Both the position numbers and the translations under genes were made by a program. This document shows, piece by piece, positions 46,610 to 56,021 of a stretch of 64,000 bases of DNA. Each line of letters opens with the position of its first letter. Positions within the stretch are counted from its first letter, which is position 1. The DNA is from Allofustis seminis DSM 15817 (GTDB lineage: Bacteria > Bacillota > Bacilli > Lactobacillales > Carnobacteriaceae_A), in the NCBI RefSeq assembly GCF_000374325.1, contig NZ_KB894085.1:1-64000 (forward strand), written 5' to 3'. The notes under the pieces are model-generated. The model saw nothing but the letters and a program-made list of their open reading frames with translations. It did not search any database and was not told where the DNA came from.

Positions 46610-46623
46610 AGAAGTTATAACCA

Positions 46624-46652
46624 TTTACTTTTATGAGAATGTTTCATATGAT
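46624..46652 (+). promoter_or_regulatory. Promoter of the S9 peptidase gene
   Basis: -35 TTTACT (46624-46629), 17-nt spacer, -10 TATGAT (46647-46652). Confidence 0.6.
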
Positions 46653-46699
46653 TAGGTTATGCATAAAAATTAAAATTAAATGTGAAACGAGGAAATGCT

Positions 46700-48649
46700 A
46701 TGGAGAAAATGACGAATGAAACACTTTACAACTTAAAAAATGTCTCGCAACCTTTATCAGCAGGGAATTTTATTTTTTATTTAGAAACGCAAATGAATAA
46801 AAATAAAAATGAATATGAAACAACATTATGGGGAAGCGATAAAAAAACGCAACAACGTGTTAAATTTGGAACAGATAGCAAAAAATATGCAGCATTAAAA
46901 GTAATGCCCAATCAAAAACAACTCTCATTTTTAGCACTTGATGAAGAAACAAATAAAATGCAAGTATTCACCCAACCATTAAGTGGGGGAAGTGCAGCAC
47001 CTTATACAAATGAAAAAGGTGGCGTGACACAATATTTCTGGACGAAAGAAAATGAACTCATTTACCAGACAACTGTACCTGAACCAGAAAAAGATGAGTC
47101 AGAAAAAGACTGGCCAACTGCTACGCACAACGAGAAAATGGTGCATAAAATTGATGGTGGAACATTCTTAAAAGAAAAACAAACAATCTCCATTAAGAAA
47201 CTGTCAGCACCTTGTGAAGAAGCAGCAGTAGTACTTGAAACAAGTGAAGATTACCAATTCATTGAAATGAGCGCTGCGGGAGATATTTTATATTTAGCAG
47301 GTCCTAAAAATTTAGAAGATGAATGGGAATATGGGACACGATTATATATTTTCAAAATGGGTAGTGATGGAATGCTACCATTAACTGAAGATTTACCAGA
47401 AGGTATCTTTTTTGATATGTCAAAAAGTCCAAATGAAAAATATCAAGTAGTCATTGGCAATGATTTTGCTTATCATTTTGTAACGCAAAATGAAGTCTAT
47501 CTTCTGACCGATTCTAAAACATTGATTCCTTTGACTGCAGAATTGGATGCGGATTTAGGCGATAGTATTGTCGGAGATTTCCAACAAAATCTTTCCTCGC
47601 CAATTATTCAGTGGCAAGATGATGAACATTTCTTCTTTTCGACAACAGAGCAAGGAACAATCAAAATCTATATGGCAGATTTAGAAGGAAATATCGAATT
47701 AGTACTAGACTGCGGACTTCATATTACGGATTGGAATGTCGCTGCGGATGAAAATAAAATTTATCTCACTTACTCTACACCGATTATCCCAAGTCGCTTA
47801 GCATTTTATGATTTAACCACAAAAGAATGGTCAGATTTATATGATCCAAATGAAGAAGTGCTTCAAAATATGCCATTGAGCGATCCAGAAGATTTTATAT
47901 TTGAAGGAGCACGTCAATGGAAAATTCAAGGATGGTATGTTGCGCCGATAGAAAAAGTAAGTCAACATCCCGCTATTTTATATATCCATGGAGGACCACA
48001 AGTATGTTATGGGGAAACTTTCTTCCATGAAATGCAGGCCTTGGCAAGTGAAGGCTATGGCGTGATTATGATTAATCCGCGCGGTGGAAGTAGCTATGGT
48101 CAGTCTTTTGTTTCAGCTATTTTGGGCGATTATGGCAATGAAGATTATCAAGATCTCATGCGAGGAGTAGATGCCATACTTGAGGCACATCCTGAAATTG
48201 ATACCGACCATGTCTATGTAACAGGTGGAAGTTATGGTGGCTTTATGACCAACTGGATTGTAACACATACAGACCGTTTTAAAGCAGCGGTTACACAGCG
48301 CAGTATTAGTAACTGGATTAGTTTCTATGGTACAAGTGATGTTGGTCCGCATTTTGTGGAACATCAGCTGCTTGAAGATCTGACGGGTCTTGATAAGCTA
48401 TGGGCAATGTCGCCTTTAGCCCATCAAGAAAATATGACAACGCCTCTTCTAGTCATTCATAGTCAAAATGATTTACGCTGCCCATTAGAGCAAGGCGAGC
48501 AAATGTATCGTGCTGCTTTAAAACAAGGTGTCAAAACTAAATTGATGACTTTCCCAAGTTCAAGTCATGGCCTTTCACGTGAAGGTATTCCAAATCTAAG
48601 ACAAGAACGCTTGCAAGCGATTGTACAGTGGTTCAAAGATCACCAATAA
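46700..48649 (+). CDS. S9 family serine peptidase (prolyl oligopeptidase/acylaminoacyl-peptidase type)
   Basis: About 649 aa: N-terminal beta-propeller (roughly residues 1-390) and C-terminal alpha/beta hydrolase. Catalytic serine lies in VTGGSYGGFMTNW; oxyanion stretch ILYIHGGPQ; aspartate in HSQNDLRCP and histidine in SSSHGLSREG. No signal peptide, so cytosolic peptide breakdown is likely. The frame opens with GTG at 46682, but CGAGGAA stands before ATG 46700. Not part of the conserved backbone; it and the next lipoprotein are inserted between prs and pth. Confidence 0.88.
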   Translation: MEKMTNETLYNLKNVSQPLSAGNFIFYLETQMNKNKNEYETTLWGSDKKTQQRVKFGTDSKKYAALKVMPNQKQLSFLALDEETNKMQVFTQPLSGGSAAPYTNEKGGVTQYFWTKENELIYQTTVPEPEKDESEKDWPTATHNEKMVHKIDGGTFLKEKQTISIKKLSAPCEEAAVVLETSEDYQFIEMSAAGDILYLAGPKNLEDEWEYGTRLYIFKMGSDGMLPLTEDLPEGIFFDMSKSPNEKYQVVIGNDFAYHFVTQNEVYLLTDSKTLIPLTAELDADLGDSIVGDFQQNLSSPIIQWQDDEHFFFSTTEQGTIKIYMADLEGNIELVLDCGLHITDWNVAADENKIYLTYSTPIIPSRLAFYDLTTKEWSDLYDPNEEVLQNMPLSDPEDFIFEGARQWKIQGWYVAPIEKVSQHPAILYIHGGPQVCYGETFFHEMQALASEGYGVIMINPRGGSSYGQSFVSAILGDYGNEDYQDLMRGVDAILEAHPEIDTDHVYVTGGSYGGFMTNWIVTHTDRFKAAVTQRSISNWISFYGTSDVGPHFVEHQLLEDLTGLDKLWAMSPLAHQENMTTPLLVIHSQNDLRCPLEQGEQMYRAALKQGVKTKLMTFPSSSHGLSREGIPNLRQERLQAIVQWFKDHQ

Positions 48650-48659
48650 AATAGTCATG

Positions 48660-48737
48660 AAAAAGCAGGAGCTAAGTGTCTCAATCGATAGATAACATTA
48701 GAAAATAATCGATAAGACATATTTGCTCCTTCTTTTT
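48660..48737 (+). terminator. Long hairpin after the S9 peptidase gene
   Basis: Outer 13-nt arms AAAAAGCAGGAGC (48660-48672) and GCTCCTTCTTTTT (48725-48737) pair with one mismatch. The 52-nt interior holds two ATCGAT copies and TGTCT/AGACA, which extend the stem. The T-rich right arm fits a terminator, but the size and internal symmetry are unusual. Confidence 0.7.
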
Positions 48738-48778
48738 ATTTGCCTACTAGATAGGATATTATCAAACGATTATATGAA

Positions 48779-48807
48779 TTGTTTTAACAAAAAAACTGTG
48801 CTATGAT
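48779..48807 (+). promoter_or_regulatory. Promoter of the lipoprotein gene
   Basis: -35 TTGTTT (48779-48784), 17-nt spacer, extended -10 TGc-TATGAT (48802-48807). Confidence 0.65.
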
Positions 48808-48861
48808 TGGAAACGAAGATTAAGTTTTACTTAATTTATTATTGCCATGAGGAGGGGAATT

Positions 48862-49332
48862 ATGAATTATAAAAAGATCATGACATTGGCTGCAGTATCA
48901 ATCTTTGCATTATCCGCTTGTGGAAAGAATGACAAAAAAGATGACGCAACAGACAAATTAATGGATCAAGCTGAAAATGCTGAAAAAGTAACGCCAGATA
49001 CTGGCCTTACATTAGTGGGAGGCAAATGGACACCAGATGGTTATATTTTTGGTGGACCTGAAAAAGTGAAAATTACAGGTCAAGTTCTCTCAGACGGTGA
49101 ATTTTCAGTCTATCTTTTAGATGATGAAGGAAAGATCCTACAAAAAGTAGCAGAACCTGAGTTTGCTTTCGAAGTTGATGCACCATCTGATGGCGCAACT
49201 AACAAATATGTTGTGGGTGTAAGCAAAGATGATCTAGGTGCTGAAGGTGATAAAGTCGATGACGTTGAAAAATTCGGACGTTATGAACATGTTACCACCG
49301 AGAAAGTTGAGCAAGCACCAGAAGCTGAATAA
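48862..49332 (+). CDS. Putative lipoprotein of unknown function
   Basis: 156 aa; not recognised. Signal peptide MNYKKIMTLAAVSIFALSAC with lipobox LSAC. A D/K-rich linker follows, then a compact domain (GLTLVGGKWTPDGYIFGGPEKVKITGQVL to YVVGVSKDDLG) that looks like an all-beta fold such as an Ig-like domain, ending in an acidic tail. GAGGAGGGG lies before ATG 48862; the ATG at 48847 precedes it and is discarded. Own promoter and terminator. Likely anchored outside the membrane. Confidence 0.75.
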   Translation: MNYKKIMTLAAVSIFALSACGKNDKKDDATDKLMDQAENAEKVTPDTGLTLVGGKWTPDGYIFGGPEKVKITGQVLSDGEFSVYLLDDEGKILQKVAEPEFAFEVDAPSDGATNKYVVGVSKDDLGAEGDKVDDVEKFGRYEHVTTEKVEQAPEAE

Positions 49333-49343
49333 TATATAAAAGT

Positions 49344-49394
49344 GCTTAGGCAAAATGGAACCATGAGTGGGGTCTATTTTGCCTAAGCTTTTTT
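49344..49394 (+). terminator. Terminator after the lipoprotein gene
   Basis: GCTTAGGCAAAAT (49344-49356) pairs perfectly with ATTTTGCCTAAGC (49376-49388), 19-nt loop, then T6. Confidence 0.93.
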
Positions 49395-49419
49395 GTGTTT
49401 ATATATGCTATATTTTCTA

Positions 49420-49428
49420 TGCTATACT
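49420..49428 (+). promoter_or_regulatory. Extended -10 of the pth-mfd promoter
   Basis: TGc-TATACT (TATACT at 49423-49428), 35 nt before pth; no good -35. Confidence 0.6.
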
Positions 49429-49463
49429 AATGAAGTAGAAACAATAATTAGGAGTCGATTAAG

Positions 49464-50027
49464 ATGAAATTAATCATCGGTTTAGGAAATCCTGGCAGAA
49501 AATATGATAAAACTAAACATAATGTTGGATTTATGGTAATAGACGAATTGACACGTCGCTACCCCGAAGCGAAAATTCAAGGAGCCAAATTTCACTCCAT
49601 GTATGGTACGATGCAGTGGCAAAATGAGACAATTCTCTTTATTGAGCCGACAACATTTATGAATTTGTCAGGGGAGTCTGTCAAGCAGTGGTGCAACTTT
49701 TATAAATTAAATCCAGAAAATATCTTTGTCATTCATGATGATATGGACCTACCTGTTGGAAAAATTCGCATACGCAAACAAGGTGGACATGGTGGTCATA
49801 ATGGGTTACGAAATATTATTGATCACTTAAAAACGAATCATTTTATTCGTTTGAAAGTGGGCATCGGGCGCCCTTTTCCAGCACAATCTGTTACGCAACA
49901 CGTTTTGAGCCCTTTTGGCAAAGCGCAGTTTCCACTGATCGAAGATGCCATAAAAGAAGCGGCACAGGCTTGTCAAGATTGGATTGAAGGCGATACGATT
50001 GAAGATGTGATGACACGTTATAATTAA
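49464..50027 (+). CDS. pth: Peptidyl-tRNA hydrolase
   Basis: Recycles peptidyl-tRNA; 187 aa. Visible: GLGNPGRKYDKTKHNVGFMV (catalytic His), FMNLSGESV, HDDMDLPVGKIRI and GGHGGHNGLRNI. TTAGGAG precedes ATG. First of a long operon running to yabN and rqcP. Confidence 0.96.
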   Translation: MKLIIGLGNPGRKYDKTKHNVGFMVIDELTRRYPEAKIQGAKFHSMYGTMQWQNETILFIEPTTFMNLSGESVKQWCNFYKLNPENIFVIHDDMDLPVGKIRIRKQGGHGGHNGLRNIIDHLKTNHFIRLKVGIGRPFPAQSVTQHVLSPFGKAQFPLIEDAIKEAAQACQDWIEGDTIEDVMTRYN

Positions 50028-50054
50028 TGGATGAATTAAAGGAGGCAAAATAAT

Positions 50055-53000
50055 ATGCCGCTTGCTGATTATTTTGGTCAGCTGTTAGCCACAAAGAATA
50101 TTCTAAAACCACTTCAGACCGATTTAGAAAGTTCGCAACTTATTACAGGGTTAGAACGAACTGCTCGGTCTCTTTTGCTTGCTGGAATTCAAAAAGAATT
50201 AAAGGGTAAAATGGTGTGGGTCGTTGCAGATTTGACCACTGCTCAAGCTTATCGAAATGAGTTACAAGAAATTTTAGCAGAAGACATGGTTTATCTTTAT
50301 GCGGTGGAAGATATTTTTCATACGCAACTGGCGACTTCAAGTTCGGAAATGCTGCAAGAACGTTTAGAAGCTTTGCATTTTATACGAGAAGATCGTCCAG
50401 GAATTATTGTAACGACAGTTGCGGGTTTTTTAAAGCCGCTTATTCCCGCAACAGTTATGCAGAATAGCTGGCAATGTATCACTTTGGAAGATAAAGTAGA
50501 TAGTGCTTCACTTATCGAAACTCTTACCACGATTGGATATCAGTGTGAACAAATTGTTGCTCGCCCAGGAGAATTCAGCGTGCGCGGGGGTATTATTGAC
50601 ATTTATCCAGTAATTAATGAATGGCCTATTCGTCTTGAACTTTTTGGAGATGAAATCGATTCGATGCGTGAATTCGATCCTCAAACGCAGCGGTCAATTC
50701 GTGACGTGGATTATATGGAATTGTCGCCTGCTACGGATTTTGTTATTACTCCAAAAGCCAAACATCATGCATTGGAACAGTTAAATGCCATACGAGAAAA
50801 AGAAACCATTGAATCCAAAAAAGAAATCACATCTCTCATGGAGCATATTGAAGCGGGCATTATAACTAAAATGATGTATGCTTTGCCAGAATTATTTTAT
50901 GATCAATCTGAAAGCATCTTAGATTATCTGCCGATGCATACACCTATTATCTTTGATGAGTATACACATTTGATGACAAGAGTTGATGCTCTAAAAGAAG
51001 AAGTGAAGCAGTGGCAAGATGATGTAAAAGCAGAGTTGCCATTTTTAATAGATCATCACATGATACATTCTTTTAAGAAGTTATATCAAAAAGCTATGCC
51101 GCGTCTGTTGCTATCTTCAATGAAACGGGGCTTAACCCAACTGAAGTTCACACAGATTCATGATTATCATTATCGACAGATGCACCGCTTTTTTGGTCAG
51201 CTCTCTTTGATTAAAGAAGAATTGCAAAACTTCGAAAAAATGAAGTTCACAACGATTATTGCTGCAAATTCAAAACAAAGAGCCCAAGAGTTGCAAGAGA
51301 TGCTAAAGAGTATTGGGTTTATGCAAGTAGCAATTCAAGAGAAAGAAATTGTGCCACAAATGCTTCAAATTGTTGTTGCTTCATTGCAAAGTGGTTATGA
51401 ATGGCTAGATGAAAAGTTTGCGCTCCTTACGGAAGCAGATTTATTTAATCAGATGAAAAGAAAAATTCCGCGATCACCGCAAATCGACCATGCGGAACGT
51501 ATTAAGGCGCATAATGAGTTGAATCCAGGTGATTATGTGGTACATATTCATCATGGCATTGGAAAATATCTAGGAATTCAAACGATGGAAGTGCGCGGAA
51601 TTAAACAAGATTATCTTACGATTTTATATCAGAATCATGATAAGTTATATGTGCCTGTTTCACAGCTACAACTTGTCCAAAAATATGTGTCGTCAGAAGG
51701 TGCCTCACCTAAGATTCATAAATTAGGGGGAACGCGCTGGGCAAAGACAAAAGCATCAGTATCGAAACAAGTAGAAGATATTGCGGATGAGTTGATTGAT
51801 TTATATGCGGAGCGACAAGCAAAAGTAGGATATGCCTTTTCTCCGACAGATGCCTATTATCATGAATTTGAAGAAGCATTTCCTTATGTAGAGACCCCTG
51901 ACCAACTGCGTTCAATTGAAGAAGTCAACAAAGATCTAGAAAAAATCCAACCGATGGACCGCCTACTTGTGGGTGATGTCGGCTATGGCAAGACAGAAGT
52001 TGCAGTGCGTGCTGCATTTCGTACGGTTCAAGAAGGCAAACAAGTTGCCTTTTTAGTGCCAACAACTGTACTTGCACAGCAACATTATAATTCCTTTGTC
52101 GAACGCTTTATTGACTTTCCAGTTCGTATCGGTCTATTGAGTCGCTTTTTAACGCCGAAAGAAACTCAACAAACATTGCATGATCTAAAAAAAGGGCGTA
52201 TAGATATTGTGATTGGTACGCACCGGCTATTATCGTCAGATGTTCAATTTCATGATTTAGGTTTAGTTGTTGTCGATGAAGAGCAGCGATTTGGTGTGAA
52301 GCACAAAGAAAAATTGAAAGCATTAAAAGCACAAGTCGATGTCCTAACATTGACCGCAACACCTATTCCGCGTACTTTACATATGTCAATTGTGGGAGCT
52401 CGCGATTTATCAATAATTGAAACCCCACCTGCTAATCGCTATCCCGTTCAAACCTATGTTACGGCGATAGATCCTATGATTATTCGCGATGCCATTCAAA
52501 AGGAAATGTCGCGTGGAGGGCAAGTCTTTTATTTACATAATCGTGTTCAAAGCATGCCTTCGCGGGTCGCCTTTTTAGAGGAGTTAATTCCTGAGGCGCG
52601 AATTGCTTATGCGCATGGCCAAATGGCAGAGCATCAATTGGAAAAAGTTCTTTATGATTTTATTAATGGAGAGTATGACGTATTAGTAACGACGACTATT
52701 ATCGAAACAGGAGTTGATATTCCTAATGTGAATACGCTACTAATTGAAGATGCTGATCGTCTTGGACTCTCACAACTTTATCAATTGCGAGGGCGTGTCG
52801 GTAGAAACTCACGTATTGCTTATGCCTATCTGATGTATCGTCCTGATCGAGTATTAACTGAAGAAAGTGAACAGCGCCTTAAAGCCATCCAAGATTTCAC
52901 CGAATTGGGAAGTGGTTTTAAGATTGCGATGCGTGATTTATCCATTCGCGGTGCTGGGAACTTATTAGGCAAGCAGCAACATGGCTTCATTGATTCAGTA

Positions 53001-53546
53001 GGTTTTGATTTATATTCGCAAATGCTTGCGGAAGCAGTTGCTAAAAAACAAGGGAAACCAAAAGAAAAACGCTCCGAATTAGAAATTGACTTAGAAGTTG
53101 AAGCTTATCTTCCTGAAGATTATATAAGCGATAGCCGTCAAAAAATCGAAATTTATCAAAGGATTCGCTCAATTCGCGATGATGAGGAATATTTTGATTT
53201 ACAAGATGAGCTGATTGATCGTTTTGGTGATTATCCTGAAGTTGTGGGTCAATTGCTTTTAGTAGGTTTACTAAAAAATTATGGTGAATTGGCGCTTGTT
53301 CAGCGCATCGTCCAAAAAAATCAGCAAATAAGTGTTGAATTCACAAAAGAGGGCGCACACTTACCTATCGAGATGATTTTTAAAGCATTAAAAGATATTC
53401 CATTGAAGACATCCATGGACATGAAAGAGAAATTAACGGTAGTCTTTCATATTGAATCGCATATGCCAGCCAGTGCATGGTTAGAATATTTAGTAGAATT
53501 CACAAAAAATATAGCAATATTCCATGAAAATAAAAATGGGAAATAA
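50055..53546 (+). CDS. mfd: Transcription-repair coupling factor
   Basis: Releases stalled RNA polymerase and recruits UvrA; 1163 aa. N-terminal UvrB-like part (GEFSVRGGIIDIYP), RNA polymerase interaction domain (YVVHIHHGIGKYLGI), helicase motor with DVGYGKTEVAVRAA and VVDEEQRFGVKHKEKL, TRG-type RIAYAHGQM region, and a C-terminal D7 domain. AAAGGAGG precedes ATG. In Bacillus mfd is followed by spoVT and yabM; here yabN follows after 15 nt. Confidence 0.96.
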   Translation: MPLADYFGQLLATKNILKPLQTDLESSQLITGLERTARSLLLAGIQKELKGKMVWVVADLTTAQAYRNELQEILAEDMVYLYAVEDIFHTQLATSSSEMLQERLEALHFIREDRPGIIVTTVAGFLKPLIPATVMQNSWQCITLEDKVDSASLIETLTTIGYQCEQIVARPGEFSVRGGIIDIYPVINEWPIRLELFGDEIDSMREFDPQTQRSIRDVDYMELSPATDFVITPKAKHHALEQLNAIREKETIESKKEITSLMEHIEAGIITKMMYALPELFYDQSESILDYLPMHTPIIFDEYTHLMTRVDALKEEVKQWQDDVKAELPFLIDHHMIHSFKKLYQKAMPRLLLSSMKRGLTQLKFTQIHDYHYRQMHRFFGQLSLIKEELQNFEKMKFTTIIAANSKQRAQELQEMLKSIGFMQVAIQEKEIVPQMLQIVVASLQSGYEWLDEKFALLTEADLFNQMKRKIPRSPQIDHAERIKAHNELNPGDYVVHIHHGIGKYLGIQTMEVRGIKQDYLTILYQNHDKLYVPVSQLQLVQKYVSSEGASPKIHKLGGTRWAKTKASVSKQVEDIADELIDLYAERQAKVGYAFSPTDAYYHEFEEAFPYVETPDQLRSIEEVNKDLEKIQPMDRLLVGDVGYGKTEVAVRAAFRTVQEGKQVAFLVPTTVLAQQHYNSFVERFIDFPVRIGLLSRFLTPKETQQTLHDLKKGRIDIVIGTHRLLSSDVQFHDLGLVVVDEEQRFGVKHKEKLKALKAQVDVLTLTATPIPRTLHMSIVGARDLSIIETPPANRYPVQTYVTAIDPMIIRDAIQKEMSRGGQVFYLHNRVQSMPSRVAFLEELIPEARIAYAHGQMAEHQLEKVLYDFINGEYDVLVTTTIIETGVDIPNVNTLLIEDADRLGLSQLYQLRGRVGRNSRIAYAYLMYRPDRVLTEESEQRLKAIQDFTELGSGFKIAMRDLSIRGAGNLLGKQQHGFIDSVGFDLYSQMLAEAVAKKQGKPKEKRSELEIDLEVEAYLPEDYISDSRQKIEIYQRIRSIRDDEEYFDLQDELIDRFGDYPEVVGQLLLVGLLKNYGELALVQRIVQKNQQISVEFTKEGAHLPIEMIFKALKDIPLKTSMDMKEKLTVVFHIESHMPASAWLEYLVEFTKNIAIFHENKNGK

Positions 53547-53561
53547 AGCTAGGAGAGCATG

Positions 53562-54608
53562 ATGAATACATTATATATTATGGGACTAGGTCCAGGAGAT
53601 TATTCACAACTTAGCCTAAAGGTACTAAAAAAAATTAAAGAAGCACCACATGTATATGTGCGCACTGCCGATCATCCAGCAGTGCAAATATTAAAAGGAA
53701 AAGATATCCCCATGACTTTCTTTGATGATTTTTATGAAGAAATGAATGAAGATTTTGAAAAAGTCTATGAAAAAATTGTCAAGTATTTACTTGAACAACT
53801 GAAAAAAGGCGATGTTTATTATGCAGTGCCTGGTCATCCATGTGTAGCTGAACGAACGGTTGCAATACTGCTGCATAAGATTCCAAATCAGGTGAATATT
53901 GTCGGCGGACAGAGTTTTTTGGATGATTTATTTCAAGCGATCAAGATTGATTCAGTTGAAGGTTTTCAATTGGTGGATGCTTTTACATTGGATTATCGTA
54001 AGATTACGCCACGCCAACATGTTGTCATTATGCAAGTGGCGCATAGTTTTATCGCAAGTCATGTCAAAATGGAATTGATGGAAATCTATCCAGATGATCA
54101 TATGGTTTATTTTGTTGATAATGCAGGGACTTCGCTTGAAAAAGTGGAAAAAATTGCACTCTATGAGTTAGATTATTTCGATGATGTCAATAATTTAAGA
54201 AGCTTATATGTGCCACCCCTTACACGTGATCAAAATATGCGCGAAATGACCACTCTTTTAGAATGTATGGAAGACATTCATCATCCAGAACATGGGGATG
54301 CATGGATTTTGACGCAATCACAGAAAAAATTGCTAAGTTATTTGAAGCAAGAAGTGACTGAATATGAAAAAGCGCTTTTAGATGATAATCCAGAAAATGA
54401 AGTCGAAGAGTTGGGTGATATTTTAATGGTTTTGTTGCATTGTATGATGGCACTGAAAAAAGAAGAATATTATACGATTCAAGATGTCCTTGAAAAAATT
54501 AATCAAAAAGTACGTTTCCGCCATCCGCATATTTTTGATGGACTTGTTGCAAGAACACCAGAAGAAGTGGATCGCATTTGGCAGGAACGAAAACGTCAAG
54601 AAAAATAA
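53562..54608 (+). CDS. YabN-like tetrapyrrole-methylase/MazG fusion protein
   Basis: 348 aa. N-terminal SAM-dependent methylase-like domain (LYIMGLGPGDYSQLSLKVL; AVPGHPCVAERTV) fused to one MazG-type nucleotide pyrophosphohydrolase domain with YLKQEVTEYEKAL and EVEELGDILMVLLH (EExxE/ExxD metal motif) and RFRHPHIF. Bacillus YabN is longer (about 489 aa), so the MazG part is short here. ATG at 53559 is three bases from AGGAG, ATG at 53562 six, so the second is taken. Probable house-cleaning of non-canonical NTPs; the methylase domain's role is unknown. Confidence 0.82.
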   Translation: MNTLYIMGLGPGDYSQLSLKVLKKIKEAPHVYVRTADHPAVQILKGKDIPMTFFDDFYEEMNEDFEKVYEKIVKYLLEQLKKGDVYYAVPGHPCVAERTVAILLHKIPNQVNIVGGQSFLDDLFQAIKIDSVEGFQLVDAFTLDYRKITPRQHVVIMQVAHSFIASHVKMELMEIYPDDHMVYFVDNAGTSLEKVEKIALYELDYFDDVNNLRSLYVPPLTRDQNMREMTTLLECMEDIHHPEHGDAWILTQSQKKLLSYLKQEVTEYEKALLDDNPENEVEELGDILMVLLHCMMALKKEEYYTIQDVLEKINQKVRFRHPHIFDGLVARTPEEVDRIWQERKRQEK

Positions 54609-54621
54609 GAAGGTGAAAAAG

Positions 54622-54885
54622 ATGAGGGTGGATAAGTTTTTGAAAATTTCAAGAATTGTTAAAAGAAGACCTGTCGCTAAAGCGATGGGAGATGCTGGTC
54701 GCATTGAAATTAACAATCAAATCGCAAAAGCTAGTACACCAGTTGAAGTGGGCGATTATGTAACTATTTATTTTGGAAATAAAATTATGACAGTTCAGGT
54801 GGCTGATTTACGACAGACAACAAAGAAAATGGAAGCTGCGGAACTTTATCGGATCATTTCAGAAAAGAGTGTGGAAAACAATTAA
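54622..54885 (+). CDS. rqcP: RNA-binding S4 domain protein RqcP (YabO)
   Basis: Small protein of 87 aa with an S4 domain beginning MRVDKFLKISRIVKRR. RqcP works with RqcH in adding alanine tails to stalled nascent chains in ribosome quality control. The frame opens at 54484 inside yabN, but AAGGTG precedes ATG 54622 and the S4 domain begins at once. Conserved next to divIC. Confidence 0.93.
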   Translation: MRVDKFLKISRIVKRRPVAKAMGDAGRIEINNQIAKASTPVEVGDYVTIYFGNKIMTVQVADLRQTTKKMEAAELYRIISEKSVENN

Positions 54886-54898
54886 TTACAAAAAATGG

Positions 54899-54926
54899 TT
54901 GCATCGTCCAAATTCCTTGGTATAAT
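54899..54926 (+). promoter_or_regulatory. Promoter of divIC
   Basis: -35 TTGCAT (54899-54904), 16-nt spacer, -10 TATAAT (54921-54926) with TGg extension. Confidence 0.75.
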
Positions 54927-54958
54927 GAGTATATAAGTGTATCAAGGAGGGAAAATGA

Positions 54959-55396
54959 ATGAAAGACACACCAAAAGTTACCACACTTCATGAACAATAC
55001 ACTAAAGAAAAAACATTGGCAAATATTCGCGAACAAAAACGTGCTCGTTTCATTCATATGAGAAAAACCGCCATTATGGTTTTAGGTTGCTTGGCACTTT
55101 TATTTACGAGTTGGCCACTTGTTAAAAATCATCAAAAAACAGTGGAATATCGTCAACAATACAAAGAAAGCCAAGAGCAGCTTGCACAATTAAAAGAAGA
55201 AAAAGATAATTTAGAATATCAAGTTACTCTCCTTGAAAATGATGAATATGTAGCAAAATTGGCGCGCAGTGAATATCATCTAACTAAAGATAATGAAGTG
55301 GTCTTTAAATTGCCAAATAAATCAGAAGAATCTGAAGTAGAGCAGCAGAATAAAGAAGAAAAACAAGATGATGCAGCAGATGATACACAAGAATAA
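54959..55396 (+). CDS. divIC: Septum formation initiator family protein (DivIC)
   Basis: Bitopic division protein, 145 aa. Cytoplasmic basic N terminus, one membrane helix (TAIMVLGCLALLFTSWPLV), then a periplasm-side coiled coil (QYKESQEQLAQLKEEKDNLE) and the conserved NDEYVAKLARSEYHLTKDNE. Ends in an acidic tail. Partners are FtsL and DivIB. AAGGAGG precedes ATG 54959. Confidence 0.92.
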   Translation: MKDTPKVTTLHEQYTKEKTLANIREQKRARFIHMRKTAIMVLGCLALLFTSWPLVKNHQKTVEYRQQYKESQEQLAQLKEEKDNLEYQVTLLENDEYVAKLARSEYHLTKDNEVVFKLPNKSEESEVEQQNKEEKQDDAADDTQE

Positions 55397-55414
55397 TTTA
55401 AAAAAACATTTTCA

Positions 55415-55442
55415 AAAATCTTGACAAAGGTCAAGATTTTTT
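55415..55442 (+). terminator. Terminator after divIC
   Basis: AAAATCTTGAC (55415-55425) pairs with GTCAAGATTTT (55430-55440), loop AAAG, T-run. Confidence 0.9.
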
Positions 55443-55471
55443 GCGTTCTAGATACTTTTTTACTCGGTATG

Positions 55472-55480
55472 TGCTATAAT
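55472..55480 (+). promoter_or_regulatory. Extended -10 of the yabR promoter
   Basis: TGc-TATAAT (TATAAT at 55475-55480); -35 weak. Confidence 0.6.
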
Positions 55481-55511
55481 ATAGCAAATACTTTAGGGGG
55501 ATTTTTTTAGT

Positions 55512-55955
55512 ATGTCAATTGAAGTCGGAAAAACAGTCACAGGTACAATCTCAGGATTAGCAAATTTTGGCGCTTTTATTGATTTGGAAGATAATAAAAC
55601 AGGGCTTGTCCATATAAGTGAAGTTTCGAATAAATTTATCGAAAATATAAATGAAGCATTGACTGTTGGCGAAAAAGTAGCAGTAAAAGTATTATCTATC
55701 TCAGAAGATGGCAAAATAGCGCTATCAATAAAAAAAGCAGAGGGTAATGAACCTAAAAATCATAAAAATACTAAAGAAACATATAAAAAAGAAATACCTG
55801 TCAGATCACCACGTCCTACTCGTGAACAACCGAAAGCGACAAAAGACTTTGACGCACTGATGAGTTCCTTTTTGAAAGATAGTGAAGATCGTCTGATTTC
55901 GCTTCGCCGAAATACCGAAGGCAAACGTGGCGGCAGAGGCGGCCGTAGAGGCTAA
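55512..55955 (+). CDS. S1 domain RNA-binding protein (YabR-like)
   Basis: 147 aa: an N-terminal S1 domain (VGKTVTGTISGLANFGAFID ... GLVHISEVS) and a basic, Arg/Gly-ending tail (KRGGRGGRRG) for nucleic acid contact. AGGGGGA precedes ATG. Conserved between divIC and tilS in firmicutes; family members bind RNA, precise target unknown. Confidence 0.9.
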   Translation: MSIEVGKTVTGTISGLANFGAFIDLEDNKTGLVHISEVSNKFIENINEALTVGEKVAVKVLSISEDGKIALSIKKAEGNEPKNHKNTKETYKKEIPVRSPRPTREQPKATKDFDALMSSFLKDSEDRLISLRRNTEGKRGGRGGRRG

Positions 55956-55975
55956 GGTAAATGTAGTGAATGAGT

Positions 55976-56003
55976 AGAGGCAAGAGTTTCTTGCCTCTTT
56001 TTT
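55976..56003 (+). terminator. Terminator after yabR
   Basis: AGAGGCAAGA (55976-55985) pairs with TCTTGCCTCT (55989-55998), loop GTT, T-run. tilS starts about 20 nt later. Confidence 0.88.
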
Positions 56004-56021
56004 GTTTAAAGGAGCAAGAAG

